Below are positions 47,029 through 58,366 of a stretch of DNA of 64,000 nt, one piece after another. The first letter of the stretch is position 1, and each line of letters starts with the position of its first letter. The DNA comes from Pelodera strongyloides (Eukaryota > Nematoda > Chromadorea > Rhabditida > Rhabditidae), in contig JAANDG010000026.1 of NCBI GenBank assembly GCA_036852015.1, positions 372,001 through 436,000 on the forward strand. The letters are read 5' to 3'. The notes beneath the pieces were generated by a model, which was not told the origin of the DNA, did no database searches, and saw only the letters and a program-made list of their open reading frames with translations. Made by a program: the position numbers and the translations under genes.

Positions 47029-47863
47029 GGGTGCGCGAAAAATTTATTGTGGAAACTGCAAGATACTCAGTGAAGGGGCATTTAACACTACGCAACGAAA
47101 CGAGACGTGCATTTCAACCTCCAGCAAACTGTTGTTTTTCTTATTCATAGAGTTTGAATTGTAGTACTTTTATTTAAATTGTTGGCTTTATGTTATTAGT
47201 TTGTTGTTACTGGCCCGCTGATCTTGTTTAGAATTCTTTTTACAGAAGATTATTAGGAATAGATGCTTATTATTAGTTTAGCTTGTATACAGTTTTATAT
47301 ATTCGATTTTTTGTAATTTAGCGAACTCTAAATGCCGTACTTATACCGTAATCGTCGAACAAAAGTGCATCATACACGCACTTTCGCAAAACTAAGCTCA
47401 AAATTTAGTCGCATTTCATTTGCTTTTAGAATATTATTTCCCAACTTGTGTGGTGATTGTTTTCTGTACCTGTTTCTTCTAGTAAACCATCTCTTCTCCA
47501 TTCTCGTATCGGTAAACCACGTGTCGACCTTTCCTTTACGTCAGTGAAAATAATGTTGACTTTCTTAACTGTAAAGCTAAGATTTATAATGAGAGTCGGT
47601 TGCATTTACTTTCACAATATATTTATTTACAGGATACATGTCGAGCCGAAAACCATCGTATTATAGATGAGGATGAGGACAGATAGGTAGGTATTTACAG
47701 TACAAGCTGACGAGATATTGCTGTTTTGTTGCCACGCGTATTTTCAAAATGATTTTACGTTTTTTAAAGTAATACTCAAGATTCACTTGGTAATGAGTTG
47801 ATCGAATCACTGTATTTCATGGATGCACAATACCTTTATAATTATACATTTATTTTTGTTTAG
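47029..47863. other. No gene recognised
   Basis: Possible upstream exons of the gene starting at 47864 were looked for. A stretch after TTTATTTACAG at about 47633-47687 has good splice borders but no frame that fits the next exon. The rest is AT-rich with short ORFs only. Confidence 0.35.
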
Positions 47864-49482
47864 ACAACAACCGGTGCAACCCAAGATACGCCGGCACGAA
47901 CACTGAAAAAAGGTAAGAACGTGTCATTAAATTTATCGTAGTTTTATTTTCTGTGCCGAATTTTCAGTCTTTTTTATTACAGTTAAGGATGAGCGCACTG
48001 TTTAACAGTTTAACTTAGGGCACGTTATTCCATCCCAGACCCAATCGTTTCGTTCACGTACCAGTTTGCTGTTTGGACGCTTGTAATATATTGTTATATA
48101 AAGGAGAAGAGTTTACTTTTTTGTTTGTGTGAACGAAACGGATTTCTACGTTTCAGGCGTTTGGTATAAGTAGTCCGTTTTCGCAACCCTTCAAAATAAG
48201 TGCAATCGAATCTTATTACATAAACTTGGAAGCTACGTGTTAGCCGTTTCATATAAGTATGCAGTATGATCATTTTAGTAGGATCGCCTGAGTAGTCGCC
48301 TCAGTCAGGCGGCCTAAGCCGTCTTTTATATAAGGAGAAGAGTTTAGATGTTTGACACCGAATCCGCAACAAATCCATACTACTTTTCAATGATTTGGTG
48401 TACGTAAACATTTCGCAAACCAAAATAAACGAAATGAGTTTCATTACATTAATTGCTGACAATAAGTTTCAGACGTTCCATATAAGTATGTACAACTTTT
48501 TTGAAGTATTGCCTATGCAGCATTTAAAGCGACCGGCCGGTTTTTGAAACGCATTGCATACACCTGCTTTCTTATGCATCATATGCAAATGAGCATAAAT
48601 TAGAATAAAAAAGACCCCAATTCGACCCCTCTTAGCATCACTCCATAAGAATGCAGATATTTAAGGTGCGTTTCAAAAACCGACCGGTATTTCGCTTTAA
48701 AGACGCCTCAGGTAGCGAAAGCCCTCTGATTATAGAGTTAAAATGGTCTCGTTTCAGACTTCCTGGTACCTGACGAAGTCTTGGAGAATTGGAGAGAAAG
48801 AATTATACAACATCGGACTTTGGACACTTGCGATACTCCACACGAGGGAATGAATATATGGCAAATATCCTACCACACCATGGAGATACATCGACTAATA
48901 CAGGTAAGGCTAATCCATATTAGGTTTCCATATATGTCCCACCAAGTCATTTATTGTTGTGATTGCGTGGATGAAAGCGTATGTATCCCATCTCCCGTGG
49001 GTGGTGACAGGAAGGCAGGCATTACGCAAATCCTCGATTCGTTGAGACGGGTACTGAAGTCGGCTTGCTCATTTACCTTAAAGCGAAATACCAGCCGGTA
49101 TTTGAAACGCATCTCAAATATCAGCATTCTTATGCAGTTATGCTAAAAGGGGTCTATTGGGGTCTATTTTTTATTCAAATTTATGCTCATTTGCATATGA
49201 AGCATAGGAAAGCAGGGAGTACTCGATGCGTTTCAAAAACCGGCCGATATTTCGCTTTAAGTAAGATTAGCATACGAGCTTTAAATGTTTCGTATGTGAT
49301 TGAACTTGAAATTACGCTATTGCTACTTGTTTATGTTTTTCTTTAGCAATATCATTATATCATATCGAATATTTCTTCTTATTTCAGTTGACTGGATGAG
49401 GATCGTGTGCTCTCTGGATGTTCGTTTCGGTTTCCCTTATACGAAAGGAAGGGATCTACCATGGAATGCGTCTAAGCACTGA
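47864..49482 (+). CDS. Unidentified gene, three tentative exons
   Basis: Exon 47864-47912 (TTTGATQDTPARTLKK) ends in phase 1 at GTAAGA. It fits exon 48758-48903, which starts FLVPDEVLENWRERIIQHRT, runs on to GMNIWQISYHTMEIHRLIQ and ends in phase 0 at GTAAGG. A further exon 49388-49482, after TTATTTCAG, encodes DWMRIVCSLDVRFGFPYT and ends KGRDLPWNASKH before TGA, but it needs phase 1. One intermediate exon may therefore be missing, or the last exon belongs to another form. The family is not recognised. The 5' end is not found. Copies of a MITE lie in the introns on both sides of the middle exon. Confidence 0.4.
48094..48491. repeat. Degenerate direct duplication (two units)
   Basis: Two units share the start TATA.AGGAGAAGAGTTTA (48096 and about 48332) and the end TTTCA.ATAAGTATG or TTCCATATAAGTATG (about 48248 and 48475), with looser similarity between (ACGAAACGGATTTC against ACGAAATGAGTTTC, and TTACAT..A). 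This indicates an old tandem copy of about 235 bases in the first intron of the gene at 47864. Confidence 0.5.
48523..48700 (+). mobile_element. TTAA-ended MITE, copy 1
   Basis: A 178-bp non-coding element with terminal inverted repeats of about 30 bases. It begins TTAAAGCGACCGGCCGG, TTTTTGAAACGC follows, and it ends CGACCGGTATTTCGCTTTAA. The TTAA at both ends may be a target duplication, as with piggyBac-type transposases. It contains the octamer ATGCAAAT and a CCCC..TTCGACCCC patch. The second copy at 49078-49260 is in the opposite orientation. Confidence 0.8.
49078..49260 (-). mobile_element. TTAA-ended MITE, copy 2 (inverted)
   Basis: A 183-bp element. Its reverse complement matches copy 1 (48523-48700) along the whole length, including the TIRs and the internal blocks AAATAT.AGCATTCTTATG, TTTATGCTCATTTGCAT and the GGGGTC pairs. 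By eye about 85 per cent of positions agree. It lies in the intron 3' of exon 48758-48903. Confidence 0.8.
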
Positions 49483-49574
49483 TTAGGAAGAACACGGAAG
49501 AGAGGACAGCAACTGGGTAGATATTCTAGGAATTAGTGGGTATCCTAGGGCTCTATTTTATAATAACTGTAGAC

Positions 49575-49758
49575 CAGCGTGACGCTGCTTATTTTTTTTA
49601 CATGTTTTATGTGGTTACGACAGTATTATATTTAGTAGTAGCATAGTAGTATGTGGTTATTGTAGTAAGTGTAGTTCATTCTTTATTATAATCATAGGCC
49701 AGCGTAACGCTGCTATTTTTACACGGATTACTTATAATAGTAGACAAGCGTAACGCTG
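49575..49758. repeat. Three copies of the palindrome CAGCGTNACGCTG
   Basis: CAGCGTGACGCTG at 49575-49587, CAGCGTAACGCTG at 49700-49712 and CAAGCGTAACGCTG at 49745-49758. Each is preceded by ATAAT..TAG and followed by a T run, so the palindrome is the core of a short, diverged repeat of about 40 bases. Confidence 0.7.
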
Positions 49759-50125
49759 CTTATTTTTTTGTTCAACTGACCATCAATCTATAGCCGTGAG
49801 TATATATTGTATTTTATTTACTGGTATGGCTCTTGTTGCTTCATTGTTGTATACTTTATTATTTACTTATCATAGACTTCGTATGGATATTTACTCGTAG
49901 AGGAGAGAATTTAGTCTTATTGAAAGTATTTTGTACTCGTAGTTGGGTTGTCCATTCATGTTTACTTGTAGCTCATAGTAACTTATCATAATTCGCCCAA
50001 ATGTGTCGCTTTTATCGCTATCTTTTTTGGATGCTTTGAATGAAGTAAAAGTATTCTCTATATTTGTTGTTGGTTGTTATTATATTGTAGAATTGTCTTT
50101 TTATTGTATTATTTAATGTAATAAG

Positions 50126-50310
50126 CAAAGGGGCGGGGGCCTTTCACGCCCATTTTCCCACGGTCCGCGCGCTCCCGGCGCAACTACGGCCCACCTTTTG
50201 AAGCGGGGCCGCGCGCTCCGGGCCCCGTCTTGGCGGCGCCGCCCTGCCTGGGCCCCGCACTTTTCAGCGCGCCGCCCCGCGTCTTTTAGCGCGCCGCCCC
50301 GCACCCAAAG
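50126..50310. repeat. GC-rich island with internal direct repeats
   Basis: About 185 bases of strongly GC-rich sequence in AT-rich surroundings. TTTTCAGCGCGCCGCCCCGC is repeated almost exactly about 24 bases later (TTTTAGCGCGCCGCCCCGC). Inverted patches such as GGCGGCGCCGCC are present. In base composition and motif style it resembles the foldback element at 46693-47028, but no long inverted repeat is evident. Confidence 0.55.
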
Positions 50311-52413
50311 TATCACGTTGTGTGCGTGTGTTTGTTCATAAATTGTATAGCTACAACTATGCAACTACTATATACAAGTCCCATATACATGTAGACATTG
50401 AAGCACATAGCTGCGATTCTAATTATTGTGACACTATCGGGCAACATCAATAACGCAAATACAATAGGAATGAAAACTTTATTACAGAAGACACGCATTA
50501 CGGCCAAAATAGTACACGCAAATAAGTTCAAAACGCCAGGAACTAGCCAGAAAGTTTTTTTCTTCAATTTTTGATTCTTCTGGACAGTCATTAACAAAAA
50601 ACTTACATAGCGAACGAAATACAATAGACAGTTTTGGTATACATATGTAGGAAAATAAGTCACAGAAAGCCGTTCTTGGCTCAGCCATGTGTTATATGGT
50701 ATATAAAACTTATCAGCTCTTTAAAAAACTACAAAAAAAAAGAAAAGAAAATACAGCTCTCTGCATGGGGCTGCTGGAGTAGAATTTAAACAGTCTTTCA
50801 TTTCTCAAGCTCCAAAAACAGATCCCAAGTTGAAAGCTCTCAAAACGATCACCTCATAATAAAAGAAAATGTAACCAATAAACATATTTGCACGTAGGGA
50901 ACAAGAAGTACACAACTTCTCAAATGAAACGATCTACCTCCTAGTAGTTATGCGTTGAATGTTTTAAATCATACTGCAGATACAAGTTAAATATTCTGCT
51001 GGCATATTTTGTGTGTGTTCACATAAAAGAAGAGATGAACTTCTTGTGGTACAAAAAAACGAGGAAAAACAAAGCCATCAATATGACAAATACACATGTG
51101 TTAACTCTATTAAAAGAAACTACCCAGAAAAAAAACTAGCGATGCACTGGGAGATTTACGAATCTATTTTGATGCCACAGGAATTGCAGGCTATATGGAT
51201 ACACAAGCCGTAGCGTTGCAAGATCCGGAGTAGCAAGTTAGGATATCCGGCAAAACGAATCCTGCTTCAATCAGACAAATGAGATTCGAGTATAAAGATA
51301 GTTGTGAAAAACATTATGGAACAAACTGTGGTAAAGATCAATAATTTTAGGTGAGAATATAAAGTTGTAGGGAATACGAACGTTGTTTTCTTTCTTTCGG
51401 AAATAGTTCTATTTGGGTTACAATTAGCGTTCATATACACTACACTCACAAGGGGGAGAGCGGAATAATAACGATAATACAAACTTTCCAAGAAAATTCT
51501 TAAAATTCTCAAAATATGACAAAGCAAATCAACAATCACAAGACTTAGGTTAAAACGTCGATCAGTAAAGAGGCACTTTTTTTTGGATTAAATCGAGAAA
51601 TTTGTCTGAATACGTTATAAACTTTGGCGGGGCATCACAAAATAGCAAAAAAATGTTACAAGAACTTCAAAGTAATCTCGAAACGATATTATCACGAACA
51701 AGTTAGTTTGACGTAGGCTTAAAACGTAGGAGTAAGGTAAAACGTGGTTCTCTAAAACTCATTAAGAGATAAAACGGTAAAACTGATTTTAAAATGCTGT
51801 GCTCCATTCAGTGACTGATAGTAGTTGGCGCAAATAAAAAATTACCCATAAATGTTTAGGAGGACACAGTTTACGGAAGATTTTTTGTATATCTCAAAGT
51901 GAGAACATATTTTTGGCTTTTTATTTTACATAAAAGGGGGTAGGGGGCGCCAAATATTAACAAAACCGGCGGAAAACCCGTCGGAGTAGGGCGCATCACA
52001 CGCATGGAAGCTCGACACGAGTAGCACGCAATGTTGCACCTGACACACCATGGAAACTGATTCGTAATTCGTCGTTATCAGCGACAGTATCGTCTTCATG
52101 ATGCGATGCTCCAACAACGCATGCAAATGAGCAACTAGGAAATAAATATCACGGTCGGTATGGGAAGTGGCTAGTTGGGTTCGCTTTTGGTGAGCTTGAT
52201 ATACCATTAGCAGGAAAGATACTACGGGGACAATTTAGTAGGTGCAAAACCAGCACATTTAAGGTGGACGGGTGGATCTCTGTGGTGAGAATGAAGACTC
52301 AAAAAACAGAGGAGATGCTGCCTTGCACGATCAGCAGTAGCTGAAGCTGGCGACGGCTGGCGGCGGAGGTTTCGGAGTTCATCAGTGTTCAAAGGTTCGA
52401 GTAGTTGGCGCAT

Positions 52414-54281
52414 TTACGCGGAATTTTTGCGCGGCGACTCGATATCGTTTCCGGAAACTGAATCCGCACTACTTCTTTCACTTCCCTTGCAATCGTCCTG
52501 AAAGATATATTATATTGTGCTGGGTACTATGATTATTTTGCTGAAAGTGAACTTTTCCGATAATCAAAACTGACTCGTAAGTATTCCGAATAGTACTCTG
52601 AATGTTCAGCCAAAATGGTTGATATCGTCAGGGCGTTCTCGACTGCATGTGGGTCAAATACACAAATGCCTTGTGTTACCTCGGTGGTTCCCCCGTAGCT
52701 GCTCTCATTCTCGTATCTGTCCTCAATTGACATCGAAGCAACTCCATCGGAAAGAGAAGAAGGTCCTGGCCGTCTCTTCCACACGCCAGGCACTCCAGAA
52801 GTCGTCGGACACGGCTAAACAATACACAAATATGCATTTATTTAAAAAAAATGCGCACAGCTATTTCTCAATATATTAAATCAAACGCACAACTATTTCT
52901 CAATATATTAAATCAAACGTTAACCATGCCTAATTTGTTATTTTTGCGCAAAATGATGAGAGTCACATACGCAAATCTGCTTCTAACCCTAGAATCAAAA
53001 CTGTAAACTGACTCTTGTGATGATAGTCTTATCGTTAATCAGGTGTTTTCCTCTGTTGTGTGATAGGCATTTGTCGGCGCTCTCCTTCTCCTCGTAGATG
53101 ATGAATCCCATTCCTCGTGGTTGAGCCACAATCTCAACCTGCAATATGCAAACAACCTTGACAAATGGAAAATCGCAGCCATTCGCTCAGTTCACTTTTA
53201 TGTCAAAGCGTAGTCGAAGCAAATTCAGAAAAGGACAACAAATACCTGATCAAGAGCACCAAAGCGTTCAAAGTAAATTCGGAGGCTCTCAACAGTGTGG
53301 TGTTCCCAGTGTATGCCTTGTAGAATCAGTTTGCACCCGGGAGCTGGATCAGAATCAAAGAACGGTGGAGGGAACATCGGGGTCATTTGCTCACGGGGAA
53401 TTGCTCGCTTGCTGTCAACCTGGAAGAAAAGAGTTATTGTGTGTGAACTGCAACAATGATGGTGCAACAGTAATCTTCAAAGGCGAGGTTCCCAATTGTG
53501 CTAAGTTCATCGAAGTCATAGCTGTTTTCTAAAACGAACTGTTTTCCCTCCGATCACGTGGGGTCTCTCCATGAGTGCGGCGTCTGCTGATGCGATGGAG
53601 GCAAAAGTGACGAAACCGAATCCTCTTGAATGCTTTGTTGTCGGATCGCGAATGACGATTGAATCGACGACTTGCCCCCACTTGGTGAAATATTGACGGA
53701 GCTAAACAAAAGATTTATTACTTTTATTATTATTATTATTATTATTAATCAAATTTCGCCTGCCGTGAAGATTATTATTTGGGTGAAGAGCTAAATTACC
53801 TGGTCATCTGTGGTTTCATGGTTTAGACCTCCAATAAACAGTTTTCGCATCTGGGGTGGACCCTCACCAGGAGCTCCGTGTCCCTAAAGCATAGCTTTCT
53901 AGAAAAGAAATTTAAAGAGAAAAAAGAAGATCAGGCTTAGTAGATCTTTAGATAAAAAAAACGGGTGACTGTTTTATTTATTGTCGGTTTCCTTATCAGA
54001 CAAATACGTGACCTCAAAATTATTGTAGTGCCAGTGGGAGGTTGGTGTTACGAAATGGCAAACAAAACATTCTAATGATAGATAAGTCAATCAGAAATTG
54101 TGCTTCTCCGAAAAACGTAACCATATTTCACAAAGGTGTTATAAAATAGTCGTACCCTGTGCATGAACGGGAGCATGGGCATGGGAAAGAAGGGGTACAT
54201 TGGAGGGACGGGACCTCCCGGAGGGAATCTTCTACCTCCCAACAGCATCGGAGCAGGGACCAACATTCCCTGTTGCATCAT
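52414..54281 (-). CDS. hnRNP A/B-type RNA-binding protein with two RRMs
   Basis: Seven exons (54156-54281, 53800-53883, 53540-53701, 53246-53419, 53013-53138, 52680-52814, 52414-52497) join in phase and give 296 residues from MMQQGMLV. A Pro/Met-rich N terminus leads to RRM1, with RNP2 KLFIGGL and RNP1 RGFGFVTF plus the typical VVDSIVIRDPTTKHS and ERPHVIGGKTVDSKRAIPRE. RRM2 is unusual: RNP2 is KLILQGIHW and RNP1 is RGMGFIIY, in a shorter domain with an Arg-Gly loop. The tail is Ser-rich (GSERSSADSVSGND). Proteins of this type bind single-stranded RNA in nucleus or cytoplasm and affect splicing, transport or translation. The start follows a CTATTTTAG acceptor by 14 bases, consistent with trans-splicing; if that acceptor is a normal one, further N-terminal exons exist upstream. 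Confidence 0.85.
52854..52918. repeat. Tandem duplication of 32 bp (period 33)
   Basis: A segment starting GCACA.CTATTTCTCAATA is repeated at 52854-52885 and 52887-52918 with one difference. It lies in an intron of the two-RRM gene. Confidence 0.85.
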
Positions 54282-54295
54282 CTCTTGGAGAAGCT

Positions 54296-57200
54296 CTAAA
54301 ATAGCACGTAAGTAATTTGTGCTCAAAATGTAAGCTACCTGCGCTTTGCATTACTTTCATGAGTATCGTAGGCATTGCATAGCAAAGTGACCCTCTCTAA
54401 CTTCGTTGTTAAAACCAGCGTGGTATTTTACACTCCAAAGAACCTTTGTACTTTGCATGTTTAATTCTGCTACAATTGTTTACCAGTAAACAGTACATAC
54501 AAACTTTTTCACCAAGTTAGACGTTCTGTGGCCTATGAAACATGATGGAAAAGTGTGCAGCGTTTAACTTGTTTATGTCAAGTCAACGACAGTGTGTTAC
54601 TTAACCATTAGCATTGTACGTGTCAACAATTACTTATTGTACGTATTAACAATTTGAAACGATCTACCAACAAGAGTTCACGAAAGAACATCATAGATCC
54701 ATGATGCAATAACTCAAAAAAAAAAACTCAACGTCACTTTCAGTTCTTTCACAATACTGATTGTTCTCTGGGGTTAGCATTTTTGTGATATGGACGTTTC
54801 GAGAGAAAAAAAGAGGGAGCACAAGCTTCACAACGTTTAACAGCTGATATGTTATTTGAGATTATTGAGAAGACGAGGTTTTGAAGGGCAAGCTTGAGAA
54901 ACAATTCATAGATCCAATATATGCAAGCTGTTTAACAAGGAAGAAGTAGAAGTGATGTTCCGTAGCGAAACTTGCTCACTAATTAATGTTTGTTTCCGTT
55001 AGTTTCACCAAGAAATGTTTCGGACTCTCTATTACCTTATTCCATGTGGCTTCCAAGACAAAATTATGACACGGGCTACTCATAAGTGGATTTTTTAGTA
55101 AAAAAAACTTCTGGCCGAATCAGATGGAAAGAAATGCACTTTTTATCAGCAGTAGTCGGGAATATTTTCAAAAAATTATTACGGTTAACCATAAGATCAA
55201 TCAGACAAGAAGAACTGTACATAAAACTACCAGACCCTAAATACATTTCCGTGGAACTTCCATAAGTTTCTTTTGAAAAAATTTCATTCAGTATGATATG
55301 TGGTGAAAGGTGCAAATATGGTAGGGGCAATCTAATCATGGGAAAACTGATACTGATTATCGATTATCGTTTTGCCAGTCATAACTCTATTTTCTAAAGT
55401 CGCTTTCTGCAACTTGTTTGCGGTAAATATTTATTTACACAGGAGAATCGATCATCATTCACTCTTCAGAGTTCAGTAAAGTTCCTGATACTTTCACTAT
55501 CACGAGTCAGTAGGACAATACATATAAGGAGTATGAGTGGCAGATATCACATGGAAAAACTATCATTCTCGATTGTTCACTAATTGTAGGATATTTGTTA
55601 TTGGGCCCCTTTCTTCTACCCTTACCTTCATTTGCCACGTAGTATTGGTAGGGTGGGGGTGGTGATAGTGACTGCATGGAATAATGAATAGTCAGACAAG
55701 GTCGCCAATGGCTTGGTCAGCTCGCTCGTCTCTGTTCACTTCGAAGTAGCGAACTGCGCCCAAAATATATCAGCTGTGACTGAAGAACGCACTAGGTACA
55801 GTAGGGTTGTGCCACGCCCCCATGGATCACTCGGTATGTCGAGCTATAGGGAGGAGATAGTAAGACACAGAAAACAGAACATATGGTAGAGAGATAACAT
55901 AGAAGAGGAGAAGGAGTACAACAAGACAGGTGAACCTAGACGGCGAGAACTTTAGAACACCGAGGTTGAGCTCATGACTCGGACCGCCGTCAATCATACA
56001 AGTCTTGTGAAAAAAATCCATAGGTGTTTTGGAATAGATATTCATCACGAAGTTATTTTAACCGAGATTGTAAGAAAGAAGAACTTCGCGTGCTGCGATT
56101 CTTTTCATCTAACCAGATCCGTAAACTATTATGAAGTGTTTTCATTCAACTTATGATGTTTATCAAGACATCAACGGGGAACAGGAGTCCTGGCAATGGA
56201 CCAGGTTTAAATCAACAACTTTGAACTCTAAGGAAAGTGTAGTGGTCTGCTTGTCAGGCACAAATCGCTTCTTTAGTTTTTCTCTGCTGATAACAGTGCC
56301 CCGAAGAGAGGCCTAAATGGGAGCGGAGACTCCTCGCGGGTGAGGGTTTTGACAAACAGTAGAGCGCTGCTGGAGTAGGGAGGCAGTAAGTACTCGACAA
56401 TCAACCAACAACGGTGAGAAGAGAGGGTATCAAGTGCACGGTGATTCTAGAATCATCCTACTATCTGTACACATATCGATCAGTTAGGGATTAGTTATTG
56501 TAGATGGATTTTAAAACCACAAAAGCAATTAGAAACTAAACTTTCCCACAATAACAATACGGATCACAATACTCTTCCGATGAGGAAACAAATTATCACC
56601 GTAGTTTTATTTCTTAAGAGGTATAGAACTTATGTACACGTAATGTTTTTCAATGACAAACCGGGAGGATAGCATGGCGTGAACATCGTAGAACTTGTAC
56701 ACGCAAACCCCTATTGTAGAGCAGCCCACGCTCTGAAATAAGTTGATTCAGTTAACGTAGTGATGTCAATAAGCAACGGAAAGCACAAATTAGAAAAAGG
56801 CAAATTCAAAGGTACCAACAGGTTGGTAATAAGCCACCAATTTTGGGAATCAATGAAAGTAGTAGCTAATAATTTATTAGGTGAAGAGAAAAGTGATTAC
56901 TTTGAAAAAATGAGGATCTAGCAGTTTCAAAAGATTTAACCATTTGAAGTTGAAACCTATAGCTTATGGTTAGTTCAACAAGCTACGTGGCTGCTATGCA
57001 GAAATATACACCTCGCCAAACATATAAATGGTAAACTACCAAAACAATAGACAGAAACTGCATAAATTAAATAGGCAAACAAGATTGAGAGTGCTCACAC
57101 ATAGCAAAACAAAATAATGTAAGACATACACGAAGACATATGATATACCCGCCAGCGAAAACTAGGCCTGGTCGCAGGTGCGCCCAGAGGCAAAAAGAAA

Positions 57201-58366
57201 GGAACATATACGTTAACGTAACACTTGATATTACTTAATCTTATATTACCATTACCGTAGATCCGTGTTTCAAGCACAGAAACCGTTCATATGTTTTTCA
57301 AAAAGTACTAGGTGTGTATTAAAAATTGCACTTTCGGAAACACCAAAAATAAATGTTAGCTGATCAAAAAAAAATGAAAGGAGAAACAGCCTATCAGAAA
57401 GGTAGGTGATTATTTTATGAATGAGGTTAGCAACTGATAACAAAAAAACTCAGAATACGATTAAGAAACAGAAACCGTTCATCTGTGTTCCAAGTTCAAA
57501 AAACCAAAATTGGTAACGCGCGATATTAAATAAGGTCAGGTCAGTGGTTGTCACTATGAAAAAAATCTAAAAACAATAATCGAAACCGAAAAGTCAAATC
57601 AAAACAAATTACAAAAGGATACAAACACGTACCAATGGTGACTTACAGCGCAATTTCAAGATCAAACTATAAAAATGTACAAGCTGAAATGTAAACAAGA
57701 ACAATAATTCACAGTAAAGAAATGAACGACACGGTTTATCACAAAAAAGCGTTATTAGAACAAGCTGAATGAGAAGTTGCAAACAAGTCAACGAAAAACG
57801 GTCACATAAGCATCTTGAAATGCGACCAAAATAAATATAGCAACACATGACACAAGCTTTTCTTTCAATTAGCCTAACTAACAGAGACTAGGGTGCTACT
57901 AAAAATATTTGGTTTTTCCTTAGCCCCTAAATTGAGGCGCAAGCGTAATGGGCCACGCAGCAAGATTTTTCACTGCTGCTGCGCCTCCGTTCATTGTGAA
58001 GGATTGAGTTTAGAACATTTTGAGCCAGATTTATTTAAAGGATGCAAAACTGTCAGGTGCCATTCCAAAAGCATAACCACGGGAGAGAAAGACTGATGCA
58101 AAACGTGTCAACGCGATGTGAGCTCCTGGCCACTTCATTTATGCAAATGCGCGCGAGAAAAAAAATAAAACGCTCAAATTTTCTGTTTGTATAGAGGGAG
58201 CTGTTGCTGCAGAGAACCGGTCGAAAAAGAGACGTGGAAAAGCCCGAGAAGGGTAGTTGAGAGGAAGAGAACTAGAGAGCATTTGTGGAAGATAGAGGGA
58301 CGCGAGAAGAAGAGAAGAGAGATGCCGCTTATCATGTCGATAAGGCAAAGAGAGACCAAGTGATCT
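54296..58366. other. About 4 kb without recognised genes
   Basis: AT-rich sequence between the two-RRM gene and the proline-rich gene. Short ORFs on both strands carry no motif. It should contain the promoter of the two-RRM gene. No repeat of note was seen apart from homopolymer runs. Confidence 0.45.

Larger units (their letters stand above)
49483..52413. other. Intergenic region with short palindromes and a GC-rich block
   Basis: No exon series was found. The region holds three copies of a short palindrome (49575-49758) and a GC-rich island (50126-50310). ORFs at 50113-50688 on the minus strand are products of the GC-rich block or lack motifs. Confidence 0.45.

Noticed and set aside
46622..47164. 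Plus-strand ORF of 180 codons with overlapping ORFs on both strands
   Set aside because: The long open frames follow from the GC-rich foldback element at 46693-47028; Pro/Arg/Ala-rich translations in several frames are typical of GC-rich palindromes.
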